DNA of 64,000 nt from Marchantia polymorpha subsp. ruderalis (lineage: Eukaryota > Streptophyta > Marchantiopsida > Marchantiales > Marchantiaceae), in the NCBI GenBank assembly GCA_037833965.1, contig AP031357.1, forward strand, positions 10,126,001 to 10,190,000. Direction: 5' to 3'. Below are positions 42,828-53,878 of the stretch, in pieces. A program made the translations under genes and the position numbers. Each line of letters begins with the position of its first letter. Positions within the stretch are counted from its first letter, which is position 1. The notes beneath the pieces were generated by a model that did not search any database, was not told where the DNA came from, and was given only the letters and a program-made list of their open reading frames with translations.

Positions 42828-42914
42828 CAAATCAATAATTCAATAATTTAATTAAAACCAACCAATGAATCCATCGATCATGCAATAAATTGGATTTAAA
42901 GAAATAAAAAAATA

Positions 42915-44035
42915 TGGGGTCACTGAGCAAAGACATGAACTCCACTGACGACTGACGGTCAGTCACGAGGGCCTTTGCTTTGCTTTATTTCCTCCTATGT
43001 CTAAGACTGACAAAACTGTAAAATTAAATGGTACACATACCCAACAGTCCACAGTAAAAATCCAACGATTTCTCGAGGTTCTCGCATCAGAGGGTGACAT
43101 GATTCAGCCCTGTGAACTGGACTGCAATACTCAAACACACGTAGAATGACATCTCAGTCATCCATGCACTAGTTGAGTTATTAAGAAGAATAACATTGTT
43201 TCATGAATAGTATTCATCTTGATGAGTCAAATATATCTGCAAGTCTTTCTATCTATCGAGTTTGGCACCAATCTCTTTCCCTCGATAATATGGAACAAAT
43301 GATTGAAAACAGACATGATTGTACGTGACCACAATATATTTTACTTACAATGTGATTGTCGACTGTGATTTTTGCTCAAAATTTATCTATAAATGCTGAA
43401 AATGATGAGAAACTTCACGGTTGTGGAATAGAAACGAATATGAAGGAGAAACCCTGAGAGTTTTCGAATAACCATCTGCAGGCTCAGATAAAGATTTTGT
43501 CTCTTTGGAGGTAGGAGGTGCTTCCTCTTCAATATTTTCCATCGTCAAATTCATGAAATCTACACTGTTGTAGAGTTGAGATTTGCAATCTGGTAAAGAC
43601 ACATCATGCACTGCCTCACGGGAGCCTAGGTCTAGCTCACTCGACACGGATCCTTCTTCCCCTCTTCATTCGTCCTTCAACATGTCCGATTGGTAAAACG
43701 TAATTACTCTACAAAGCTCAATTTACTGTCTCAGCTGCAAGAATTCTAAGTTCGATCCAAGGAAACACAATCAAATACTCACTGTCGTTGAATTGATTTG
43801 GTATCTTTGAAACTAGTGACCCAGGAGTTAACCCCCTAAAAACTGGAAAAGACAACCAACCATACATACATAATATCAGTCATAATTACTTCAACCAAAA
43901 ACTCTAACAAGATGTTTCTGTTTATGAGAACTTTGCTGGAGCAATTGACCACGATACATCATTGGTGTCTTATGACAAGCCTAGAATATCATAACTTGTT
44001 ACCATTCGACTCCTCTCTAACAAACAAAAATACTA
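42915..44035. repeat. Mosaic locus: blocks E and G joined
   Basis: 42915-43360 matches 17605-18042; 43430-43990 matches 18990-19510; 43710-44035 also matches the start of block G (6940-7240). Here E continues without the block-B piece present at 18043-18745. The exon-like minus-strand frame ELDLGSREAVHDV is present at about 43455-43680. Confidence 0.65.
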
Positions 44036-44823
44036 AAACTACAAGACCAGTAACGATACAACTTGAGACAGCTGCATAATCCGAAGTAGGTAGAATCGTG
44101 TTTGCCGAGAAAGAAATGTGAAATAGGTGAGCAAGCAGTCTGGCAGTTGAAGATTCGTCTTCTGTATATCGCTCTCGACAGTAATTTACTGTTGGTTGAG
44201 GCTTGATTTGACCAGAGCATAGAAATTTATAACAAAGAAGACATGGTTCCCGTATTCTTTGCACTACTTTGCACTGATTTGTCGTCGCAGCTCTTTGATG
44301 AATTTCCAGATTGTTGACTCATATTCTTGCAGGACGCACTTGACAATGTATAAAGATGAGGCAGCCGATCAAAAGATGCCCGGGATTTCAGAAGAATTCA
44401 AGAGGAAAATGCTCGCACTTCCCTGCGATTCGAAAACTTACCCAGTACTGCACTTGTTTAACACTGCTGCCAGACCACTCAGATCTTGCATGAGTCGTAA
44501 CTGTTATTAGCTGTCACCAACAGTCCTCTGCAGCAATGTGCTCTCTCGAGCTCGATCTATCAAATGTTGCGAGCTCCCTCAGAAAGAGATCCTCTTCGCC
44601 TCAAATTATCTCAGAACGCACACGCTTCTAATGGCCACTTACGGAGTTCCCTCCTCTCTGAATCCCGATATATCCATCTCAATCAGTTCCGGCACTCCAG
44701 CTTCACCTATAGAGATAATCGTATCGAACCAAATCAAACCAAGACCACGGTGGTCAACCCTACTCCACTCAGACTCGGTCTCCTCGGATTCACCTGAACT
44801 GCATTCTTCTTTTCTTCACATGA
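44036..44823. other. Stretch left of the solo LTR, possible interrupted coding sequence
   Basis: A plus-strand frame (about 44538-44828, with an inner ATG at 44631) is open up to the solo LTR and enters it. Its content is Ser/Pro/Ile-rich without a recognised domain. It might be an exon cut by the LTR insertion, or chance. No other gene is seen. Confidence 0.3.
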
Positions 44824-45740
44824 TGCTGTGTAATAATCCACCAAAGGCTAAAACTGCAGTATGGTGGTAAAAAGATCGAACCCACAGGGACAGAGGCAAC
44901 ACACAGAGTAAAAGTGTCACGTTTAACACACTTTTGTAGAGTTTGAATTCTAGGCGACTGTCACTCCCAGAAATACTGCAGTGCTCGACTCGGAGGCTCG
45001 ACTCGGAGGAGGATCTCGACTCGGAGGATGCACGGTACAGCGTGGTCACTCAACACACACACACACACACACACCTGAAACTGGCAAAAAGCACAACTCG
45101 GAGGTCGGTCAGGACCTCCGCTTCGGATTTCAGGAGGAAAGTGTCTCACAAGTTCACTCAGAGGTTCTGCAGGTAGTGCCTCCCACTCCGGCTTTTACTG
45201 CCCTTCCGCCAGGAACTAGCGGGGGTACCCGGACTGGACTTCCCACTTCGGAACAAAGCCTCTACATACGCCGTGGACGTCACCCTCGACTATCACACCA
45301 AACGCAGGGAGTGCAGACCCGACTGAGAACTTACTGAAAACACGATCCAGTAACACACACACAACCTGAATTACAAACCAAGGTTTACACGAAGTAATGA
45401 AACTTCACATTGGCATTCAGGGGAAACTTCCCGTAGGAGTACAATCAGGATATGTCACTCGAAGGAGTAAGGGGGAAGTGTTCAAGTATCTAACTCGCAG
45501 CCGGCTCTGAGCATCAGAAATCACCCGCAGGTGCAGATCCGCACTACTCAAGTCTCTAACCGGGTGCTAGCTCTGAACATTCAGCCGAAGGCCTTCAACT
45601 ACAACATACGGTAACTTCGCTATGCTGCAGCTTCTCTACGTGGTGCCAGGACCAAAAATGCACAAACACGCCAAGAAAGTGAGTTCCTGATCTGCACTTC
45701 CGAAACTGGAAGAGTCCCAAGGCAAAACGCCGTGATCTAC

Positions 45741-45746
45741 TTTATA
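45741..45746 (-). promoter_or_regulatory. TATA box of the solo LTR
   Basis: TATAAA on the minus strand, just downstream of ORF1, at the place equivalent to 27320-27328. The flanking sequence is slightly changed, and it could still drive transcription towards 44829 and into the left flank. Confidence 0.5.
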
Positions 45747-45779
45747 CCCTCAAAAGATCCTAACTAGCACTACGCTATC

Positions 45780-48320
45780 CTATCTACTACTCGCAGCATC
45801 TGCGCGAAACCAAACTACTCTACTGCACTCGGCTGATCCGGTGCTGCGCCTCCTGCGCGCCGGACTGCTCCGCTTACTGTCTCTACCTCGCCAGTCTTCC
45901 GACCGGCTGCGTAACCCCAGGCGTCGGAGCGCTGTGGTGACTTCCGACTGTAAGTGCGCCATAGTGTCGCGCGCACCCGACAAGAAGGTTTCTAATTTTC
46001 TCGCCACTCGCCGCCGACTCCGACTGTCACCCTCCGTCAATGCCGCCGCCCGAAGCTCGAACTCCCTGAGTGTGATCCTCTCTTGAGCTGCCACCTCCCA
46101 ATGGGCGTATCCTTTTAGACAACGAGTCACCTGTGTCGCCAACTCTCCTCGCGCCCTGCAGCTGCTCTCCACCTCTGCCAGCTGCATTTCTGCTTCCGCA
46201 CGTTGTGCCCTCAAATCCGAGCACTCGGATTGCAAGTTGCGCAACAACTCCTCATCCTCCTTGCGGGCTCTTTGACTTTCTTCTAAGGCGCGCGTCTGGC
46301 GCGTAAGCTCGGCTGCTAGGACTTGGTTTTGTCTCCGCTCCTCATGCAATTCCGACTCGATCTTTGCCCGTATTAGCTCGGCATCCGCCTGACTTTTCGT
46401 CGCCGCATCCTCCCTCTGCTGCTGCAAGGCTTGGTATAGCTTCTGTGTGACCGCCAGGTGTTGTCGGAGGGCGGTGTTCCTATCCACATATACTCCGCAC
46501 CTAGAGGCCCACTTTGCCACCTTGCTCCTCGTCCTTCGCCTGATAGTCTCCACATAAGACTGCGGTTTTAAAGCACTTGCGTATTTGGATGTCTTGCGAT
46601 CCAGATATCGCAGGAGTGGAACTATCTGTTCGCACAGCACCCCTGTTGGCGTTTTCTGTACCGAATCCGCTTCCTGCTCTTCCGAGCTCGTCTCATCCTC
46701 AGTCTCGAGGATTTCAGTCGCCACCGAATCCCTTGGCGACTCCCTGGAACTGTGGCGCGCAGCAGCTTCCGCTGCGACTGCTGCTCCACTGCCTGCTAAA
46801 ATATCCAGGGCAGTGGGAGATCCCACTACTTGAGCCCCTGTTCCGGCTCGATCTTCGGTTTCCGAAGGGGTCGACGCCGCAGTGACTCTTGTCACTTTTG
46901 CACCGCCCGCTTCTGCTGCCTGTCCTTCCGGCGCAATCTGCGCGGAAGGTGTCTTCGCTGAAGGTGCGTCCGCCGAAGGCGTCCGCACACTGGTCGTTGG
47001 CCCCATCCGTCTCGCAGTCGGCGAATCCGGCCGACTCTCTGTTGTCCGACTCGCAGTCGGCCGACTGGGAGTCGGATACACCCTGCGCGTCTTGACTCCA
47101 CTTGGCCTGCTTGCTGGTGGCGTTTTCCCAGAAGTGCCTTCCGCCGAAGACGACCCTCTGAGGGTTGTTGGCTCGTCAGCCAAACTCTCTTCTGCTTCCG
47201 GCCTGCTGTCCGGTTCAACGCGCCGTTCAGTTGGCTTTCCTTCCGCTTGTCGGCCTTCAGTCATCCGACTCGCAGTCGGCCGACTGTCAGTCCGTCCATC
47301 TCCTCCCGAAGGCCGTGGTGCCTTCTGTGCAGAGGTATCTGCCGTCTTCCCTAGAATCTGAGCGATTATCTCCTCTTGTGTGAGATTCCGCCGGGTCGGA
47401 GTTCGCCCGGTCTCCTCAGTACCAGTTGGCATTTTGCGTGCCCTCTGTTTTGGTCGACTGTGAGGCTCGGGGATGGGCCGACCACGAGTCGGCGCAGCTG
47501 GCACTTCCGGCTGCCTGTCCTCAGGTCTCTCATCCCACTTCCGCTTTCGTGGAATGCGCTCACTTCGACGTTCTTCTGCTGCTCTTGCTGAAGCCGGAGC
47601 CGGAGGCGTACTGGCAGGTTCCTCGTCCGGATCCGTGTCTACTTCGGCCTCCCTCGAATATCTACCTGGATAGTTCCGGGTCAGCTGCGGAAACCGTGTT
47701 TTCTCAGCATTTGTCAAACATCCCATCGCCCGATAAAACACGATCAAGTAAGGCGAGAGATGATTGAGGGTTCCTCCTTTCTCTTCTTGCGCATGTTGGC
47801 GCGTCACCTTCCACAGGAGCCGTGCCCAATGCACTGGAGCTCCTGACAACACTAGCTCCACAAATTCTACCTGCCAACCATGCATGTAAGCGGTCTTGGT
47901 CGGCTGCAATATCTGCAGCAATGCAGTCGCGACATTTCTCCGCAATCGATCTTTGTAATCCCGTGTCCGGAAACCGTTCTTGGGATGCCTGGCAACCTTG
48001 AAGAGCTCATTGTAAGAGACTTCTTCCTCCTGGGACACCTTCACGCTATCGGCCTCGAAGAGGAGGTCCCCTTCCTCGCCGGCACACCTGCCCAACACCT
48101 GCGCCCAGTTGCAAATGTCCCATCTCTCTGGGTGTGGGCGGAATCCGCGAGAGGGCTTGTGTCTCTCCTGCAGATACTCGCGCACCATCTCCGGACATGT
48201 CCAGTTCCACCCCCACAGGAGAAAATCGAGCTTCAGCCTCAGCAGCACATCTTGAAATGCGCGTAGACCGATCTGCGGCACCCTGAGTGGAGACACTCGC
48301 AGCTGGGGAACCTTCGACAT
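45780..48320 (-). CDS. U3 ORF1 protein in the solo LTR (846 residues)
   Basis: The frame is open from ATG at 48318-48320 (MSKVPQ) to the stop at 45780; the frame extends farther upstream but only from a non-ATG codon. Domain order is as in 24731-27286: globular N-terminal region, Arg/Pro/Ser/Thr-rich middle, coiled coil, basic tail. Dozens of amino-acid differences separate it from the young copy, mostly conservative (E/D, K/R, T/S). An in-frame deletion of five residues lies in the repeated TASR region, yet no stop or frameshift has appeared. That is unexpected for an abandoned solo LTR and suggests either recent origin from a divergent active lineage or constraint on the protein. Confidence 0.7.
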   Translation of the reverse strand: MSKVPQLRVSPLRVPQIGLRAFQDVLLRLKLDFLLWGWNWTCPEMVREYLQERHKPSRGFRPHPERWDICNWAQVLGRCAGEEGDLLFEADSVKVSQEEEVSYNELFKVARHPKNGFRTRDYKDRLRRNVATALLQILQPTKTAYMHGWQVEFVELVLSGAPVHWARLLWKVTRQHAQEEKGGTLNHLSPYLIVFYRAMGCLTNAEKTRFPQLTRNYPGRYSREAEVDTDPDEEPASTPPAPASARAAEERRSERIPRKRKWDERPEDRQPEVPAAPTRGRPIPEPHSRPKQRARKMPTGTEETGRTPTRRNLTQEEIIAQILGKTADTSAQKAPRPSGGDGRTDSRPTASRMTEGRQAEGKPTERRVEPDSRPEAEESLADEPTTLRGSSSAEGTSGKTPPASRPSGVKTRRVYPTPSRPTASRTTESRPDSPTARRMGPTTSVRTPSADAPSAKTPSAQIAPEGQAAEAGGAKVTRVTAASTPSETEDRAGTGAQVVGSPTALDILAGSGAAVAAEAAARHSSRESPRDSVATEILETEDETSSEEQEADSVQKTPTGVLCEQIVPLLRYLDRKTSKYASALKPQSYVETIRRRTRSKVAKWASRCGVYVDRNTALRQHLAVTQKLYQALQQQREDAATKSQADAELIRAKIESELHEERRQNQVLAAELTRQTRALEESQRARKEDEELLRNLQSECSDLRAQRAEAEMQLAEVESSCRARGELATQVTRCLKGYAHWEVAAQERITLREFELRAAALTEGDSRSRRRVARKLETFLSGARDTMAHLQSEVTTALRRLGLRSRSEDWRGRDSKRSSPARRRRSTGSAECSRVVWFRADAASSR

Positions 48321-49393
48321 TGCGTTGCCTGCACACACAAACGTTCTCCCTTTCGCTCGCTCTCTCACAATCGCTACTGCGCGTCGGTCGCTCAAGCACT
48401 GACTGCTCACTCTCTCTGCGCTCAAGCTCAAGATCGCTACTCGCAATTCTCTCCAAGGTCTGCCAAGATCCTTGCGCAACTCGTCTCCGCACTCTCTACT
48501 CTCACTGCAGGTCGCTCCGCTCTTGCGCGTAATCTTGGAAACTGGAAATCGCAAAATCAAGAATGAGAGAATGAGACTGGAGCGCGGTCTTTTCTTCTCC
48601 GATTTCAAGAACGTCCAACGTTCTTACTGGTTACAACGTACGCAGCCGGCTATACGGCTTAACGGTTCGCCCTTTGCATGCGCGAATTCACGTCTCCGCA
48701 CTGCGCGCATTCGCATGCGTAAATGTTGAATTCTCCCGCCGCCGCCACCTTCCGGACTCGAGTCCGCCGCAGGGTATACGTCGGCCATGTTGTCTTTTCC
48801 TAATCCGTCCCTCACCGGAGGCGTGTCGCCGCTGGTGCGTTCATTATCCGTCGGCGCCTTGCTGTAGGCGCACATCTAGTCGGAGCGAATTACGCCGGCG
48901 CGCAGTCGTACCGCTTATTTTGTCCTTTATGCCTCGTCCATTGCTGCCGGCGCATATCCGCCAGCGCAACTCATGCCAGCGCATCCGGCCGTCAGCGCCA
49001 CGTCGGAGGCGTACATCCGACCGGCGCTTTCCTTCCATGAACAGCCGCCAAAGGCGCTTCCGACTCTGAGTTGGTTTCCTCCTATGAGCGCGTGATTCCG
49101 CCGAAGGCGCATCGCCGAGGGCGTACGGGAATCATTTCCGGCTGTGAACCCTAGCGCGAACGGCGCATGTCCGGCTACGAGTTTTCCGACGCTCATAACT
49201 TCTCCGTCCCTGGTCCATCTCCAACGCTCTTGGGCTCGTTAGAACAAGCGTCTCGAGCTCTTTCTAATGCAACTTCAACCAACTGGATCTACCGTGTATC
49301 CCGATCGTTATGAAGGTTTTCCCTTTCCGCGCTAGCGGCGCTTCGCCGAAGGCGCACTCATGGTCGGACGCCTTTAGAGGTCCGGGCCTTCTC

Positions 49394-49443
49394 CTGACGT
49401 CTTTAGCAAAACCTCCTCCTGACGTCTTTAGCAAAACCTCCTC
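49394..49443 (-). repeat. 25-bp tandem duplication in the solo LTR
   Basis: The unit with CTGACGTCTTTAGCAAAACC occurs twice with a 25-bp period. The young LTRs have it once (around 23641-23665). It falls on one arm of the long U3 hairpin. Confidence 0.75.
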
Positions 49444-52400
49444 CTGAGGTGTCTGCGCCGGAAGCGTAGCTTCCTTATACGCTGGAGGCGCGTGAGTAGA
49501 GACACCTCAGAAAAGGAGCTTTTGCCGAAGGCGCCGAAGACATTGGCGTTGGTACATCCGACTACGTGATTCTTTGTGTCCTCGTGACGATCTCATCAAT
49601 CCACTCTATTTAACGTACCCTTTTCTAACTACAAACATTGCTTCGGTACTATTTTTCTAAAATTGTTTAAATTCTGCAAAAAAACAAAAAGTGTGTTACC
49701 ACATGCTGGATTTCCGCTTCCACGCTGGTGGCACTGGCAGCTGCCTCTGGTGGCTTCGCCCAACTTGTAGACTGCAGGCATGCTGGAGTTCCAAGCAGGG
49801 AAGTCTTTCGGAGCAACGGTTTTCTGTTCTTTCTCGATTTCTGGACGTGGTTGCCAGTACCTCGAGACGCAGTCATTCTAAGGTCCTGATTACTAGTTAG
49901 TTTCGCTGGACTCTACTCGACTCGAAGTTGGATTTGGCGCCTGATCATCTTCATTTGCATCTGGATAGAAGCCTCTTAGACAAATCGGTTCCCTGGATCT
50001 GCTTCTCAGAGTGTATTCGGTTATGGCCGCTGTTATTTTCTTCCATAAAGAAGAAGAGTCAAAAAGCGTGCTTCAAGCAGTCGACCAAAGATTTTTGAAT
50101 TTTAAATTCATTTGCAAGCATGTCTTTGCACTAGTATTCGTTTACCTCGAGGTTTCTGTAATCATGAAGAAGTCCTCGGGACTCAGTTGTTTCTCATACG
50201 AGGCTAATGTCCAAAGAGTTGCCAAGTTTGGCACTGTCAATCGAATTTCTCAGATTTAGGTGAATCTGCGACTGCGCCGTTACTCTAGACTTTTATATGC
50301 AAGTCAAAACACTTAAGCTTTGGACTTTAGCCTGTCTTCAAGTCTCCAGCCTGATTCGACCGCAACCGTGAGAGTTATCCTTTTCATTACTTGCAAGTCC
50401 TGCAGAAAGCATCAATGTTATATCTTTGCCCAGAAACGAAAGTGCACATGGAAATGTTGCCAGACAGAAGAATGGAGAAAACTGGTACATCGGAGGCGAC
50501 TTGATAACGTTGCGGTTAGGTGTGAGGACGTCTTACAAATTTCCTGATTAATTAACACTCCAACATCTTGAGTGCAACTTTTGCGCTCGTAATCTGGACA
50601 TGTAATGAAATATGCGGACGAGAAATCTAAGGTAGAACAATGCTTACTGACACTGGCCTCACTGCTCAAGAGTGCAAACTGGTGCAACTTGAGTTCGCGT
50701 GTGATCAGTAATTACCGTCAAGTGATTTTGCAACTTGGGCTACGGGCAGCTTAGTTTGCGGAGTTGCGGGTTTTGTGAAGTCCATCTTTAGACAAGGCAA
50801 ATCAGTGCAAGGGATCCGTGCAAGTCTACCCGTAAGAAGAGATGCATGTTCTTCGAGAAAGATTTAATATGAAATGGATTGCGCAAGCTGTTCAACGAGC
50901 TCATCAAGGCCATTCCCTGATTGCACCAGATTGAAGCTGAGCTTGAAGCCTTGTCCATATCATTTTTTCTTTCTGATTTTGATCTCTCGCTTCAAGTGGC
51001 TCTGCTCTAAACACCAAACAATGAAATGTACCAGAAAATCCTTAGATATGACTAGAATAAGATCCAAAATACTGTAAGTGTGCTGAAACTACTCTTTTCC
51101 ACAATTTCTTCTAGTTGTTTCAACTGGGTCCATGCAGCATTGTGCACACGTCCTGCTGAGTCAGTAATGTCTTCACCAAATTGAGCCTCATATTTCCATG
51201 TACAGCACTCGAATTCCTTGATTCAATTGTATTGTCGTGGACCGACCATACAGAATCTTGATTGGGTCATCTGCAGAAAACGTATGTCAAAAGAAACTAT
51301 GTACAAATGTACATAGCATCTTCTTCCAAGTACTCTTTACGTCGTCTTAAGAGCATGAAATTGCAACGAGTCATCCTCACCATCGTCTGGTCGTTTTCAC
51401 CAACTAAATCAGAGTCGTCCGCAAGAGTAACTTTAATATTGTAAATCCAGATCTATCTCTTGCCATTTCAAGCTTTCATCGGCACATCGATCGAAAGTCA
51501 AACGTTCTCAATTGTCCCAGCAGTCACGAAACTCTACCTACATTTCTCAAGTATAATAGAATCATACACATTGAAGAAGGTTACGTTGCCCTCTTCAGAA
51601 TCAGTGAAACGTCGATGGTGGAACTTGGAAAGATTTTGTTAAAGGACTATCTCTTTTCTAGTTGATAACGTCGGCAGAGAAGTACTTTGGTTCCCTTCGT
51701 ACTATCATAAGGATAATAGACAAAATACCCTTGTGCATGGTCCCAGATCAAAGTCAACTGCTGAAACCCTCGCAATATAGATGCACAAATATTAATTCAA
51801 ACGCAACAACCACCAAAGCCATAGAACTCATCCAAGCCTCCTATTTGGGATATAATTAAGTCCCTTTTTGAGTTTGATTGTTTGTATCGTGTTTTTTTAG
51901 CCTTTTGACCCTTTGGGTACCAGGGGCTTGATGAATTAACCATTAATCAAGTTCCGATCTTCACGTTGTGTGTGGAAAAGCGCGAACACCAGTGTTGAAG
52001 GATCCAGTTGCAGTGTGTGTGCCCACAATCGTACTGTTATCCCAGACGAAGTCTTGCCTCCATGACTGAACTTACCAGAAACCCTCCGTAAAGGTCTCAC
52101 CTCTATGAAAATATTGTATTTTTCACTTCCTACTGGGAAGGATCTAACAGCATCAGATCTGTACCGAACATCTTCCATGGAGACAATTGACCCGCTCTCT
52201 CCACGAAATGTCCATTCCCGACGCGCTTGATAAATCTTCCATCCAAGCGGTTTGATTATTAGCAATCACGTGATGGCAAATCTGGAAGGAGAGATTTTTC
52301 AGAGACAAGTGTTGTGCTGTCTTGCGACCGAGAATCAATCATAAAGCCGGTCTCGTCTTTGGAATCTACTCGATTCCTTTACTCACACCACTAAAAACTG

Positions 52401-53104
52401 CTAAAGTTTCTTCAGCTTATGGGCAACTGGATTTCCAACAAACAGTTGTATTCAGTGATCAGTCGGTAAATTTGGATCCAGTTTCAGATCGACTTCTAAA
52501 CTGTACACTTGTCTTTCGTTAATTGGATGTACTTCAGTGCTTGCTCAACAAAACCGGAGTCTTGGAGTTTACATTTACTGTATGCAAAGAGGATTGCAAG
52601 GCTTAAAACACAAAATACCTATGATGGTTGAGATGGAAGATTCAATGTCACGTCCCCAGTTGCGCTTGTGATCGTGATTGGGCCTACAGACTTTCTGGAC
52701 TGCATGGCATGACACTACGGTATAAATCTGAAAAGCAATATAAAATAAGTTCATGAGACGATCTACAAGGAATGTGCAACGCTTGCCCGTTACCTCCTCA
52801 ATCCTGTGCTAGTGCAAACCACATGCTGGATGGTGATTTCGAATATATTCACTAGAAAACAGTAACAGAAGACTGCAAAGAATGGAGATCATGAGGACCT
52901 TTCCCATAAACAAAAAGCGTGAAGTGTCTTCCATGATAAAGTTTCAAACTGCTGATGCATAAAACAGCGCTTCATTCATTGGACCGAAATCTCCGAGGAA
53001 AAACACATTTTTATTCAGGTAATAATATCTTATCAACATTTCTCCAATTGACCAATGATTACAATGAGCTAAAGGAGGCGTTCGAAGCGGCAGTCCTGAC
53101 AGGG

Positions 53105-53255
53105 GGATGCCTTATTGTCTAACAGATGCGTCTCTGTGATCATCTTAGGCTGCCGAATTCTTCACTTTCGCTATGATGCCTTATTGTCTAACATATTTGT
53201 AAATTTGTCTGTATCATCATCATCTTAGGCTGCCCTCGTCTTCCCTTTCGCTATG
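53105..53255. repeat. Short imperfect tandem repeat (~70-80 bp unit)
   Basis: GATGCCTTATTGTCTAAC, ATCATCTTAGGCTGCC and CTTTCGCTATGAT recur in the same order twice, and the first word occurs once more at about 53296. Confidence 0.6.
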
Positions 53256-53441
53256 ATCTCTGACCATCAGTTTCGAGGAGCAGCATGTACAGGAAGATGC
53301 CTTATTGTTCCAAATATCCATCCCATTTTTCTCCCTCTATCCCTAATCTATCTATCGCTTAGATTTGCATGCTATGACCCGAATGGTCCTGAGCTTTTAA
53401 TGAGTGATAGAATGTTCAAAGAGATGCGGTTTATGTCTAGG

Positions 53442-53471
53442 ACGTTGACTATCAGCCTAGCTAGTCAACGT
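53442..53471. repeat. Perfect 10-bp inverted repeat
   Basis: ACGTTGACTA (53442-53451) and TAGTCAACGT (53462-53471) flank a 10-base loop. ACGTTGACTA occurs again at about 53483. Confidence 0.7.
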
Positions 53472-53878
53472 ACTGGACACAAAACGTTGACTAGATACAG
53501 ATATAAACGCAAGTGCATGATTTTTGCCGTGGGAATGTTGTCTACCTAGGACCGGGTGAGCTTAAATTCACAGCTGTACGAAGCGAAGCAGGTTCAGGTA
53601 CATGTAAGCTCGAGCTCAAGAACACGAAGGCCTCTAGTCTAGTTTTAGACAGTCACTCTATCTACGTTTTGGCGAGAAAAGAATGAATCCTTTCAGTTTC
53701 TGAGGGAGGAGGACGGTGCAGAATTTACAGCTCCAATTTCTGAGTCGGCAGGCCCGCGATGTGCAGAAGATAGAGGGGGCCCTGCCGACATCCACCGAAC
53801 TCGGACGATGTCGAATTGTTGATGCGTGAAGCTCCAGCGTCGGCTGCTGCTGCTGCCCTCAGAGCGGATCAGAGTGGA

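Larger units (their letters stand above)
40716..42914. other. Single-copy stretch, no gene recognised
   Basis: A few frames of 60-95 codons occur on both strands without known domains. The right half is AT-rich. Two perfect 13-bp hairpins (42361-42390, 42794-42827) lie in it. Confidence 0.45.
44829..49703 (-). mobile_element. Solo LTR of the same retrotransposon family
   Basis: A complete 4,875-bp LTR on the minus strand, TGTGGTAA...TTATTACA when read in its own direction. It is flanked by the 5-bp direct repeat TGCTG (44824-44828 and 49704-49708). No PBS, gag, pol or second LTR is attached, so it is most simply the product of recombination between two LTRs. It differs from the young LTRs at many scattered sites and small indels, so it is older or from a related subfamily. 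Its TSD fixes the exact LTR ends used for the full element. Confidence 0.93.
49709..53878. other. Intergenic between solo LTR and transporter gene
   Basis: Only short frames occur. The longest, on the minus strand at 51936-52265 with GWKIYQARREWTFRGE, looks protein-like but has no ATG start and no recognised domain. A short tandem repeat (53105-53255) and a hairpin (53442-53471) are present. The last few hundred bases should include the 3' UTR of the transporter. Confidence 0.45.
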
